Positions 1 through 8,738 of a DNA stretch of 64,000 nt are shown one piece after another. Origin of the DNA: Paraburkholderia phenazinium. GTDB lineage: Bacteria; Pseudomonadota; Gammaproteobacteria; Burkholderiales; Burkholderiaceae. The notes under the pieces were generated by a model, which saw only the letters and a list, made by a program, of their open reading frames with translations, did not search any database and was not told the DNA's origin. The position numbers were made by a program, and so were the translations under genes. Location: positions 1 through 64,000 of the forward strand of contig NZ_FNCJ01000008.1 of the NCBI RefSeq assembly GCF_900100735.1. Direction: 5' to 3'. Each line of letters begins with the position of its first letter. Position 1 is the stretch's first letter.

Positions 1-65
1 GGTCGGGTCGGGTCAGGTCGGGTCAGGTCGGGTCAGGTCAGGTCAGGTCAGGTCAGGTCAGGTCA
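1..65. repeat. GGTC(A/G) pentanucleotide tandem repeat
   Basis: Thirteen consecutive copies of a 5-base unit GGTCG or GGTCA run from the window edge to about base 65 and probably continue to the left. The first six copies mix G and A at the fifth base; the last seven are all GGTCA. The repeat lies beyond the 3' end of the leftward membrane-protein gene, so it is probably intergenic. Such repeats can expand or contract by slippage. Confidence 0.9.
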
Positions 66-122
66 GGCCGGAGCGGACAAGGTCGAGGTGACTCGGCTGC
101 AACGCAACTCGCAATAGTCCGC

Positions 123-917
123 TTACTCCGCCGCCACAACGCCTGGCGTGGCGGCCCGTGCGCGGTTTGCACTCGCCAGACCCCGGGTGCAGCCCTGCAC
201 GCAGATCGCGAGCGCAGCCGCTTCCGCAAACGCCACGAGCGGCGGCTGATGCGGCAGCGCGAACGCCAGAAACAGGCAGAACGCCGCGAACGAAAACCGC
301 CCCAGCACCATTCCACGCAGCAAGGCAATAACGAAGTCGGCGCCATGCGCACGATGTGACGACACCGACAGCACGCTGCCCAGCAGCGGAAACACCGCAA
401 GCAGGCCGCTCCAGCTCGCACCCGCCCAACCAGAGAGCGCCGTCACCAACAGGGTGAGCGCCATCCCTGCGAGCATGCGGCTAACGAGGTCGATACGGGT
501 CAGCGGCGCGCCCGCCGCAACAGCGGCACTACGCGGAAGAAACGACTGTCCGAACAGCACCGCCGTCAGCGCAACGCCCAGCGCCCAAAACGGCGAGACA
601 GGCAGGAACGACAGCGCACAGGCTGCGGCCAGCCAGGTTGCAAGCCCGGCCGCCAGGGCAATTGGCCAGGCGCAGGCCCGGCAGGTCCAGGCGTAGGCGA
701 AATTGAAGGCTTCGGAGGCGAGGATCGCCGAAAGCGCGAGCGTGGCGGCATGCGCGCCGAATTGCGGCCCGTGGGCCAGCACCAGCAGGTAGAGAATCGG
801 CCCCGCCACCACCGGCAGCCCGGCGAGCCAGCCCGCGACGGCAGGCCCCCACCACTTGCCCGACATGGACACGATCAACAGGAAGACGGGGACAAGCGTG
901 AGCTTGAGTGCCAGCAT
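123..917 (-). CDS. Polytopic integral membrane protein, function unknown
   Basis: A 264-residue protein made almost entirely of hydrophobic segments, about eight predicted membrane helices, with short loops. The N-terminus (MLALKLTLVPVFLLIVS) is the first helix. I recognise no catalytic motif; a GKWWGP stretch follows helix 1. It looks like a small permease-like inner-membrane protein of the kind often left hypothetical in Burkholderiales. It is transcribed away from the divergent S9 peptidase gene with a 161-base gap that would hold both promoters. Confidence 0.75.
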   Translation of the reverse strand: MLALKLTLVPVFLLIVSMSGKWWGPAVAGWLAGLPVVAGPILYLLVLAHGPQFGAHAATLALSAILASEAFNFAYAWTCRACAWPIALAAGLATWLAAACALSFLPVSPFWALGVALTAVLFGQSFLPRSAAVAAGAPLTRIDLVSRMLAGMALTLLVTALSGWAGASWSGLLAVFPLLGSVLSVSSHRAHGADFVIALLRGMVLGRFSFAAFCLFLAFALPHQPPLVAFAEAAALAICVQGCTRGLASANRARAATPGVVAAE

Positions 918-1078
918 GACGGGATCGCGCGGGTATAAAGGCGGATCTTACCAAACCGCTTTGCCGCACTGAGCGAAGATTTGACAGGTGTGCCGGAGGC
1001 CCCGCGCCCGCCGCATGCAATACTGCGTGTTTCAGTTTCACCTGACGACTTCATTTCTGGAAACCTGTCACGCAGACG

Positions 1079-3682
1079 ATGACCTCTCACTCCGTCACTT
1101 CCCATCTCGCGATTGCCGCGTTCGTCCTGTCGATCACCGCTCAAGCCGCACTCGCCCAGCCGACCACCACGACGGCGGCCCCGTCCCAGCCCGCCGCCTC
1201 GGGTTACAACCAGCCGTCCAAAGCGATCCTCGATGTGATGCTCGCGCCGCCGCAGCCGACGCCAGTCATCAGTCCAACCGCCGACCGGGCGCTGCTGGTG
1301 ACCTATCAGGAATATCCGTCCATCGCGCGGGTCGCGACGCCGTTCCTGCGGCTCGCGGGCGTGCGCCTCGAACCCGCCAACCGTAGCCGCCACGACACGC
1401 CCGGCGGCTACGGCATCCCATCGTGCGCAACCCGCTTCGAGCTGGTGCCGTTCGCAAGCGGCGCCACGCGGCCGGTCGCGCTGCCGGCCGGCGTCTGCGC
1501 GACCCGCCCGCGTTGGAGCGCCGACGGCAAGCGTTTCGCGTTCGAGAACGTGACCGCGCACTCAGTCGAGCTGTGGGTCGGCGATGGCGACACCGGCGCG
1601 GTCCGCAAGATTCCTGGCGTGCAGTTAAACCCGATGTTCGGCGACGAACTGACGTGGATGCCCAACCAGACCTCGCTGCTCGTGAAGCTCGTTCCGCCGC
1701 ACAGCGGCCCGCCGCCGGTTGCTACCGAGGCGTCGGTCGGCCCGAGCATCCAGGAATCCGACGGCAAACGCGGCCAGAGCAGCACCTACGAAGCGCGCGA
1801 CACGCTCAGCAACGTGCAGGACGAAGCCCTGTTCGACTACTACGCCGCCTCGCAGCTCGCGCTGGTCGACACACGTACGGCCACCGTCGCGCCGCTCGGA
1901 GCGCCCGCGCTGTTTGACGGCATCGCTACGGCGCCGGATGGACGGCACGTGCTGGTGTCGACGATCCAACGGCCGTATTCGTACGTCACGACCGCGGAGC
2001 GCTTCCCGCACGATTACACGGTATGGGACATTGCGAACCGCGCGCACATCGCGACCCACCTGATCGTGTCTCGCCCGCTGGCCGACCGGGTGCCGATTGC
2101 TGGCGTGCCGCTCGGGCCGCGCAGCTTCTCCTGGCGGTCGACCGAACCGGCCACGCTGGTGTGGGCCGAAGCGCTCGACGGCGGCGACTGGAACGTCGAC
2201 GTGCCGGCGCGCGACAAGGTCATGATGCAGAAGGCGCCTTTCGACACCGCGCCGCGTGAAGTGACGCGCCTGCACCAGCGATATGCGGGCTTTGGCTGGA
2301 CCTCGCAGCCGGATCTCGCGCTGCTCTCCGAGTACGATAACAACCGTCACTGGCAGCGCACCTTCATGGTCGACGTCGACGCCCCGCAGGTCACACAGCG
2401 CGTGCTGTGGGACATGTCGAGCGACGAGCAATACAAGGACCCCGGCACGCCGGTTACGCGGATCCAGCCGAACGGCTTCCGCGTGATCCGTGTCGACGAC
2501 GGCGCGATCTTCCTCGACGGACAAGGCGCTTCGCCGGCCGGCAACCGGCCGTTCCTCGACCGGCTCGACCTCGCGACGCTCAAGACCGAGCGCCTGTTCC
2601 GCAGCGACAAGGCCGCTCTCGAGTACTTCGTCGCGTTCACCGGCCAAGGTACACAGTCGTTCCTGACCTGGCACCAGACGCCGGTCGATCCGCCGAACCT
2701 GTTCGAACGCACACTCGATGCCCCGCTCGACGCACCGGACGGTGAAGCCCGCTACGCATCGAGCACGACTGCGCTCACCCACCTCGTCGATCCGACACCG
2801 GTGGTTCGCCAGATCAAGAAGCGTCTGGTCAAATACAAACGCGCCGACGGGCTCGACCTGTCGTTCACGCTTTACACGCCGCCCGGCTACAAGGAAGGCA
2901 CGCGGGTGCCTGCAATCCTGTACGCCTATCCGCTCGACTATGCCGATGCGGCGACCGCCGGCCAGGTAAGCGGGTCCGAGCAGACGTTCACGCGCCTGAA
3001 GAACTACCGGCTGATGCTGCTCGCCGGCTACGCGATCATCGACAATGTGTCATTCCCGATCATCGGCGATCCGAAGCACGCGTACGACACCTACAACGAG
3101 CAGCTCGTCGCCGACGCCAAGGCTGCGGTCGACGAGGCAGTGCGGCTTGGGGTGGTCGATCCGGACCGCATCGGTGTGACGGGTCACAGCCACGGCGCGC
3201 TGATGACCGCCAATCTGTTGGCGCATTCCGATCTGTTCCGCGCGGGTGTGGCGACCAGCGGCTCGTACAACAAGACGCTCACGCCGTTTGGCTTCCAGAA
3301 CGAGCGGCGCTCGGTGTGGCAGGCGCAGGATGTCTATCTGAAGGTGTCGCCGTTCTTCTACGCGGACCAGTTGAAGACGCCGCTCCTGATCGTGCACGGC
3401 ACGGACGACGCGAACCCGGGCACGACCCCGTTGCAGGCGACGATGCTGTACGAGGCGCTGCGTGGTAATGGTGGCACGACACGGCTGGTGATGTTGCCGC
3501 ATGAACCGCACTGGTATTCGGCGCTCGAATCGAACGAGCAGCTCGTGTATGAGATGCAGCGGTGGTTCGATCGGTATGTGAAGGATGCGCCGCCGAGGGC
3601 GGCCGCTGCGCAGCCTGCGGCGGCGGCGTCGGGTGCGTCGGGCATTACGGGTGCGGCAGTTGCTACGCCACAAGCCCAATGA
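1079..3682 (+). CDS. Secreted S9-family serine peptidase (prolyl oligopeptidase / glutamyl endopeptidase-like)
   Basis: An 867-residue protein with a signal peptide (cleavage probably after the AQAALA stretch near residue 26), a long beta-propeller-like N-terminal part and a C-terminal alpha/beta hydrolase domain. The nucleophile sits in GHSHGA (Ser704); the acid is in HGTDDANPG (about Asp776-777) and the base in PHEPHWY (probably His811). The arrangement and the HEPHWYSALES sequence resemble the glutamyl endopeptidase subgroup S9D more than classical prolyl oligopeptidase. An Ala-rich tail of about 30 residues follows the domain. Likely role: periplasmic or secreted peptide degradation. The ribosome binding site is weak. 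Confidence 0.88.
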   Translation: MTSHSVTSHLAIAAFVLSITAQAALAQPTTTTAAPSQPAASGYNQPSKAILDVMLAPPQPTPVISPTADRALLVTYQEYPSIARVATPFLRLAGVRLEPANRSRHDTPGGYGIPSCATRFELVPFASGATRPVALPAGVCATRPRWSADGKRFAFENVTAHSVELWVGDGDTGAVRKIPGVQLNPMFGDELTWMPNQTSLLVKLVPPHSGPPPVATEASVGPSIQESDGKRGQSSTYEARDTLSNVQDEALFDYYAASQLALVDTRTATVAPLGAPALFDGIATAPDGRHVLVSTIQRPYSYVTTAERFPHDYTVWDIANRAHIATHLIVSRPLADRVPIAGVPLGPRSFSWRSTEPATLVWAEALDGGDWNVDVPARDKVMMQKAPFDTAPREVTRLHQRYAGFGWTSQPDLALLSEYDNNRHWQRTFMVDVDAPQVTQRVLWDMSSDEQYKDPGTPVTRIQPNGFRVIRVDDGAIFLDGQGASPAGNRPFLDRLDLATLKTERLFRSDKAALEYFVAFTGQGTQSFLTWHQTPVDPPNLFERTLDAPLDAPDGEARYASSTTALTHLVDPTPVVRQIKKRLVKYKRADGLDLSFTLYTPPGYKEGTRVPAILYAYPLDYADAATAGQVSGSEQTFTRLKNYRLMLLAGYAIIDNVSFPIIGDPKHAYDTYNEQLVADAKAAVDEAVRLGVVDPDRIGVTGHSHGALMTANLLAHSDLFRAGVATSGSYNKTLTPFGFQNERRSVWQAQDVYLKVSPFFYADQLKTPLLIVHGTDDANPGTTPLQATMLYEALRGNGGTTRLVMLPHEPHWYSALESNEQLVYEMQRWFDRYVKDAPPRAAAAQPAAAASGASGITGAAVATPQAQ

Positions 3683-3686
3683 AGTG

Positions 3687-3736
3687 CATCCCCCGCCGGC
3701 GGCAAGCGTTAACGGATGCCGCTGGCAGCGGGGATG
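3687..3736. terminator. Bidirectional terminator-like hairpin
   Basis: CATCCCC at 3687-3693 pairs with GGGGATG at 3730-3736, and the inner GCCGGCGGC pairs imperfectly with GCCGCTGGC. An AT-rich tail (aaattattt) follows. It lies between two convergent genes, the S9 peptidase and the anchor subunit of the molybdoenzyme, so it could stop transcription from both sides. Confidence 0.5.
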
Positions 3737-3768
3737 AAATTATTTGAGAGCCGCACCGCCAGGTGCCC

Positions 3769-4728
3769 TCAGGCAGCCTGCCGATAGTAAAGATTCTGCG
3801 GATGCCGAGCTTCTGCGAAGAAGAACCACCGCTCCGCCACCAGCCCGGCGTACTGCACGGCACACGCCGCACACAGCAGCCAGAACGATGCCGCCAAAGA
3901 CGAGACACTGCCGCCCAGCGCGATCAACACCACCGGCACCGCGAAGGCGCCAAGCAGAAAGGTCCACTTGATCCGACGCAGCGCCTGCGGCGTCTTGCCG
4001 TGAAAGAACTCGCGTAGATTGAACGCGCCCGCCGTAAAGCCGCGCGACTTCTGCTCCAGCTTCGCAGACTTGATGCCGGTTGCGCTCTGCACGGTCGACT
4101 TAGGCCGCAAGCGCGCATTGTGCCGCAGCGACGCGACGCGGCTTGCGCAGCCTGCTAGCGTCAACGCACCAGCCCAAACGGCCAACCCGCCCACCAGTCC
4201 CGGTGCAAACCATGCGGCGCACGCGGTCGCAATCGTGAAACCCGACGCGCAGCCGAGCAGCACGAAATTGACCATCGTCAGCGGTGTGGCCCATTCCTGC
4301 AGGAAACGCAGGCACGCGTAAATCATCGAGGTACACACGAACAGAGCGGCACTCGCGAGCACGCCGAGGGCGCCAATCGCCAGCGACCACGGCGAGCCGA
4401 GCCAATGCGCCACGCCATACGCAAACGCACAGCCGAGAAACGCCGGTAAAGCGAGACATTCGCGCGACAGCCACGAGGTCCGCCACATCGCAATGGCCCG
4501 CCATGCTCGCTCCGGATGCCCGAGGTGGAAAAACGAAGCCAGCAGTCCCAAGCCACCCAGCACAACCGCGAGAGCCGCACCAAGCACAAAGAACATCTGC
4601 GGCGGCACCGCGCCAGCGGCAATCAACCCGAGCCGTACGGCCAGTTCGACGCCGAATAGCGCGATCAGCAGCCCCTGCCCCGCGCCGCTCAGCGTGGTCA
4701 GAAATACCACGGAAAATGCGGGCTTCAT
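3769..4728 (-). CDS. soeC: Membrane anchor subunit of molybdoenzyme (DmsC/SoeC-like)
   Basis: A 319-residue protein with about eight membrane helices, matching the DmsC/NrfD-type quinone-reactive anchor. It ends a three-gene operon: its ATG overlaps the stop codon of the Fe-S subunit in an ATGA junction. It would pass electrons between the Fe-S subunit and the quinone pool. The specific name follows from the whole operon (cytoplasmic catalytic subunit without a Tat signal, four-cluster Fe-S subunit, DmsC-type anchor), which is the SoeABC arrangement; a general DMSO-reductase-family enzyme remains possible. Confidence 0.72.
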   Translation of the reverse strand: MKPAFSVVFLTTLSGAGQGLLIALFGVELAVRLGLIAAGAVPPQMFFVLGAALAVVLGGLGLLASFFHLGHPERAWRAIAMWRTSWLSRECLALPAFLGCAFAYGVAHWLGSPWSLAIGALGVLASAALFVCTSMIYACLRFLQEWATPLTMVNFVLLGCASGFTIATACAAWFAPGLVGGLAVWAGALTLAGCASRVASLRHNARLRPKSTVQSATGIKSAKLEQKSRGFTAGAFNLREFFHGKTPQALRRIKWTFLLGAFAVPVVLIALGGSVSSLAASFWLLCAACAVQYAGLVAERWFFFAEARHPQNLYYRQAA

Positions 4729-5534
4729 GTGCCCCTCCCCAGACTCAAGATATTGAAGACGCGGTCCAGCATGCCGGCGACGGGTCCGCGCCGCTCGGTG
4801 CGCAGTTGTCCCTGCGTGAGAGGAGTATCAACGGCAGCAGGCCCGCTCGTTGCGTCCGCAACCAAAGCCTCGGCGCTACCTTGCGACTTGCACGAGCAAG
4901 CCTCGCCACCACAGCCCGTCGTTTTCTGGCGCGGCAAATAATGATTGGCGGGTTTGGTCTCCCACTCCGGCATCAACTGATAGCCACCCCGCTCGCGAAT
5001 CGCCTGCGACACCACCGAATCCGGATCGTGAATATCGCCAAACAGCCGCGCCGAAGTCGGACACGCCAGCACGCAGGCCGGCTTGCGGTCGCGCTCGGGC
5101 AGCGCCTCGTTATGGATGCGATCCGCACATAGCGTGCACTTGGTCATCTCCTGGCGTTCTTCGTCGAGCTCACGTGCGCCGTAAGGACAGGCCCATGCGC
5201 AGTATTTGCAGCCAATGCATTTGTCGAAGTCCACCAACACGAGCCCGTCTTCCTTGCGCTTATAGCTCGCACCGGTCGGACAGACCGGCACGCACGGCGG
5301 ATCCTCGCAGTGCAGGCACGACTTCGGAAAGTGGATCGTATCGGTGAGCGGAAACTCGCCGGCCTCGAAGGTCTGCACACGGTTGAAGAACGTGCCGGAC
5401 GGATCGGCGTCGTAGGGACGCAGATCGGCAAGACTGCCGGCCTCGCCGGACGTGTTCCATTCCTTGCAGCTCGTCACGCATGCATGGCATCCCACGCAGA
5501 CGTTCAGATCGATTACGAGCGCCATCTGGGTCAT
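4725..5534 (-). CDS. soeB: 4Fe-4S electron-transfer subunit of molybdoenzyme (SoeB/DmsB-like)
   Basis: A 269-residue protein. The start at 5534 gives MTQMALVIDLNVCVG and is preceded by a GAGGAA ribosome binding site, whereas a longer open frame upstream has no family resemblance. Four cysteine groups for four [4Fe-4S] clusters are visible: CVGCHACVTSC, CLHCEDPPCVPVC, CIGCKYCAWAC and CTLC...CVLAC. A Cys-rich tail (CGGEACSC) follows. It bridges the catalytic subunit (13 bases upstream) and the membrane anchor (overlapping). Confidence 0.82.
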   Translation of the reverse strand: MTQMALVIDLNVCVGCHACVTSCKEWNTSGEAGSLADLRPYDADPSGTFFNRVQTFEAGEFPLTDTIHFPKSCLHCEDPPCVPVCPTGASYKRKEDGLVLVDFDKCIGCKYCAWACPYGARELDEERQEMTKCTLCADRIHNEALPERDRKPACVLACPTSARLFGDIHDPDSVVSQAIRERGGYQLMPEWETKPANHYLPRQKTTGCGGEACSCKSQGSAEALVADATSGPAAVDTPLTQGQLRTERRGPVAGMLDRVFNILSLGRGT

Positions 5535-5547
5535 CGGAGATTCCTCG

Positions 5548-8469
5548 TCATTTTTGCTTGCCGGCGCCACGCAGACGCGCGGCAAACTCGCCGCGGCCGG
5601 CGAAGTAAGTCTGCACGATGCGCTGCACAACACCGGTCGATCCGGGCAACGGCTGCATCGGCGCGAATTGCGGCAAAGTGTGATCGGCATCGGCTTCGGC
5701 CGGATAGACACGCACCCGCACGTCGTACCAGGCAGCCTGCCCGGTGATCGGATCGGAGTTCGACATGCGCGCGTCGCCAGGCGTGGCACCGGGCAACTCG
5801 TCGGTGATCAGGTGGTTGAGCAGGAAGCCGCGCTGCGATTCGTTGGCATCCGGCCCGAGGTTCCATGCACCCGCGGCCTTGCCGATCGCGTTCCAGGTCC
5901 ACACCGTGCCCGGCTCCACCGCCTCGCTATAGCGCGCCATGCAGCGCACCTTGCCCCATGGCGATTCGACATAGATCCAGCCGCCGTCTTCGATGCCGTT
6001 CTCGCGCGCCATCAACGGATTCATAAACAGGTAGTTTTCGCCGTGAATCTGCCGCAGCCAGGCGTTTTGCGAGTCCCACGAGTGGTACATCGCCATCGGT
6101 CGTTGCGTAACCGCAGCAAGCGGAAAACGCGTGCGATCCGTGGCGGCCAGTTCGAGCGGCTCGTACCAGAACGGTAGCGGATCGAAGTAACGCTCGACCC
6201 GGCCGCGCAGATGATCGGGCGGTTGCCGGCCCGTCGTCTTGCCTTGCGCGGCGAGACGGAATTTCTGCATCACGTCCGAGTAAAGCTGGATCACGATCGG
6301 CGTGTCGAACTTGCGAAAGCCATTCTCGACCGACCACTTCAGATACGGCCCATTCACGCCACGCATGTATTGCAGCGTTTCCGGCAGCGTGTAATGAAAC
6401 ACGCAGTTGTTATTGGCGTACTGCTCCCATTGGTTCGGGTTCGGCTCGCCCACCAGCGCCTTGTCGCCGTCCTTGCCGCGCCAGCCGATCAGGAATCCCA
6501 CGCCGGAATCCGGCGCCGTCTGGAAGTTGACGATGAAGTCCGGATAGTCGCGGAACTTGCGCGTGCCCTCTTTCGTCGTGAACGCGGGCAGCTTCAGGCG
6601 GCTCGCCAGTTCGATCAGCACTTCCTGGAACGGCTTGCATTCGCCGGTCGGCGGCACCACCGGCACGCGTACGGAGTCCACCGGACCGTCGAACTCGGAG
6701 ATCGGCCGGTCGAGCACCGACATCGCATCGTGGCGCTCCAGATAAGTCGTGTCGGGCAGGATCAGATCGGCGAACGCGGTCATCTCCGACTGGAACGCGT
6801 CGCAGACCACCAGGAACGGGATTTTGTATTCGCCGTTCTCGTGCTTGTCCACCAGCATCTTGCGGACTTCGACCGTGTTCATCGACGAGTTCCATGCCAT
6901 GTTGGCCATGAAAATCAGCAGCGTATCGATCGGGTAAGGATCGCCGCGCCATGCGTTGGTGATCACGCTATGCATCAGCCCGTGCACGGCAAGCGGGTAT
7001 TCCCAAGAGAACGCCTTGTCGATCCGCACAGGCTCGCCGTCGCTGTCGATAAACAGGTCCTCGGGCGCCGCCGGCCAGCCGAGCGGACCACTGGCGAGCG
7101 GCGTATTCGGTTGCACGGCGTCAGGGTTGTTCGGCGGTTTGGCCGAGGGCGGCACCGCACGCGGATACGGCGACTTGTGACGAAAGCCGCCGGGCCGGTC
7201 GATCGTGCCCATCAGCGACATCAGCACCGCCAGCGCGCGGATCGATTGAAAGCCGTTCGAATGCGCCGCGAGACCACGCATCGCGTGAAAGGCAATCGGA
7301 TTGCCGGTGACGGTTTCGTGCGTTTCACCCCAGGCGTCGGTCCACCGGATCGGCAAGCTGATCTTGTGATCGCGTGCCGTCTGCGCCATTTCGCGCGCAA
7401 GGCGGCGGATCACATCGGCGGGGATGCCGGTGATCTCGGCAGCCCACTCCGGCGTCGTATCCGCCACGCGGTCGCGCAACAAGGCGAACGATGGTGTCAC
7501 CGGCGTGCCGTCATCGAGCGTGTAATTGCCCTCGATAGCCGGCTGTGCTCCCGGCGTGTGATGCCGCACCGCGCGTTGCGTCTTCAGATCCCACCACAGG
7601 TGGTTTTGCGGAAACAGCGGATTGACTTCGGGCAGTCCCGGCTCGCGCACGAACAACCCAAACGCATCGCTATCGGCGTTCATATCGAGCAGTTCGGCCG
7701 CGTTCGTATAACGCGTGACGAACTCGCGATCGTAAGAGTCGGTTGCCAGCAGTTCGTGGATCAGCGCCATGAACAACGCGCCGTCGGTGCCCGGGCGAAT
7801 CGGCACCCATTCGTCGGCGATTGCGGCGTAGCCTGTGCGGATCGGGTTGATGGCGATGAAGCGGCCGCCCGCGCGCTTGAACTTCGAGAGCGCGATTTTC
7901 AGCGGATTGGAGTGATGGTCCTCGGCGGTGCCGATCATGAAGAACAGCTTGGCGCTATCGAGGTCGGGGCCGCCGAACTCCCAGAATGAGCCGCCGATCG
8001 TATAGATCATCCCGGCTGCCATATTGGCCGAGCAAAAGCCGCCGTGCGCCGCGTAATTGGGCGTGCCGAACTGCCTGGCAAACAGGCCCGTGAGCGCCTG
8101 CATCTGGTCGCGGCCGGTGAAGAGCGCGAACTTCTTCGGATCGGTGGCGCGCAGATGGGCGAGACGTTTTTCGAGGGTGTCGAACGCCACTTCCCACGAA
8201 ACCGGTTCGAACTGCGCGCTGCCGCGCTCAGCGCCCGCTTTGCGCATCAACGGCTGGGTCAGGCGCGCGGGCGAGTATTGCTTCATGATCCCCGACGATC
8301 CCTTCGCGCAGATCACGCCCTGGTTGAGCGGATGGTCAGGGTTGCCTTCGATATAGCGCACTTCGCCGTCGCGCAGATGCACGCGAATGCCGCAGCGGCA
8401 GGCGCACATGTAGCAAGTGGTGGTTTTGACTTCGAGTTTTTCGTTTTGCGTGCGCGCGTGGTGTTCCAT
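5548..8469 (-). CDS. soeA: Molybdopterin oxidoreductase catalytic subunit (SoeA-like, probable sulfite dehydrogenase)
   Basis: A 973-residue member of the DMSO reductase family. The N-terminal [4Fe-4S] motif uses Cys19, Cys22, Cys26 and Cys54. Cys146 in GGFCSANMAAG is the candidate molybdenum ligand, by position. There is no twin-arginine signal, so the enzyme should face the cytoplasm, as in SoeABC and unlike DmsA, PhsA or PsrA. The order catalytic-FeS-anchor is kept, with 13 bases between this stop and the next start. The substrate (sulfite to sulfate) is inferred from architecture; the thiosulfate dehydrogenase genes at the right end of the window agree with a sulfur role. Confidence 0.72.
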   Translation of the reverse strand: MEHHARTQNEKLEVKTTTCYMCACRCGIRVHLRDGEVRYIEGNPDHPLNQGVICAKGSSGIMKQYSPARLTQPLMRKAGAERGSAQFEPVSWEVAFDTLEKRLAHLRATDPKKFALFTGRDQMQALTGLFARQFGTPNYAAHGGFCSANMAAGMIYTIGGSFWEFGGPDLDSAKLFFMIGTAEDHHSNPLKIALSKFKRAGGRFIAINPIRTGYAAIADEWVPIRPGTDGALFMALIHELLATDSYDREFVTRYTNAAELLDMNADSDAFGLFVREPGLPEVNPLFPQNHLWWDLKTQRAVRHHTPGAQPAIEGNYTLDDGTPVTPSFALLRDRVADTTPEWAAEITGIPADVIRRLAREMAQTARDHKISLPIRWTDAWGETHETVTGNPIAFHAMRGLAAHSNGFQSIRALAVLMSLMGTIDRPGGFRHKSPYPRAVPPSAKPPNNPDAVQPNTPLASGPLGWPAAPEDLFIDSDGEPVRIDKAFSWEYPLAVHGLMHSVITNAWRGDPYPIDTLLIFMANMAWNSSMNTVEVRKMLVDKHENGEYKIPFLVVCDAFQSEMTAFADLILPDTTYLERHDAMSVLDRPISEFDGPVDSVRVPVVPPTGECKPFQEVLIELASRLKLPAFTTKEGTRKFRDYPDFIVNFQTAPDSGVGFLIGWRGKDGDKALVGEPNPNQWEQYANNNCVFHYTLPETLQYMRGVNGPYLKWSVENGFRKFDTPIVIQLYSDVMQKFRLAAQGKTTGRQPPDHLRGRVERYFDPLPFWYEPLELAATDRTRFPLAAVTQRPMAMYHSWDSQNAWLRQIHGENYLFMNPLMARENGIEDGGWIYVESPWGKVRCMARYSEAVEPGTVWTWNAIGKAAGAWNLGPDANESQRGFLLNHLITDELPGATPGDARMSNSDPITGQAAWYDVRVRVYPAEADADHTLPQFAPMQPLPGSTGVVQRIVQTYFAGRGEFAARLRGAGKQK

Positions 8470-8738
8470 CTATGCCTCCTGGGGCTGCACCGTCGTGGGG
8501 CGGCGGCAACGTACCCGTGCATCCTAAGACGGTTATAAGCAAATGAAAAATCGTTATTTAGTATCCAATGTATCGTGTACACCGATAGTTTCATAAGCTT
8601 GCACACTTGCGTGCCGATGGTAGGTGCGGCGGTAGAATGACGCGTTACCTTGCTTGAGCCGGTACGCCAGCCTTGACGTGCCGAACGGTCCATCTGCAAG
8701 ACACTGCTTGCCGCCATCGAGCGCAAACCATCTGTCTT

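Noticed and set aside
6211..7989. 592-residue open frame on the plus strand
   Set aside because: It lies opposite the molybdoenzyme catalytic gene, has an Arg/His-rich composition and no family pattern; long antisense frames are common in high-GC DNA.
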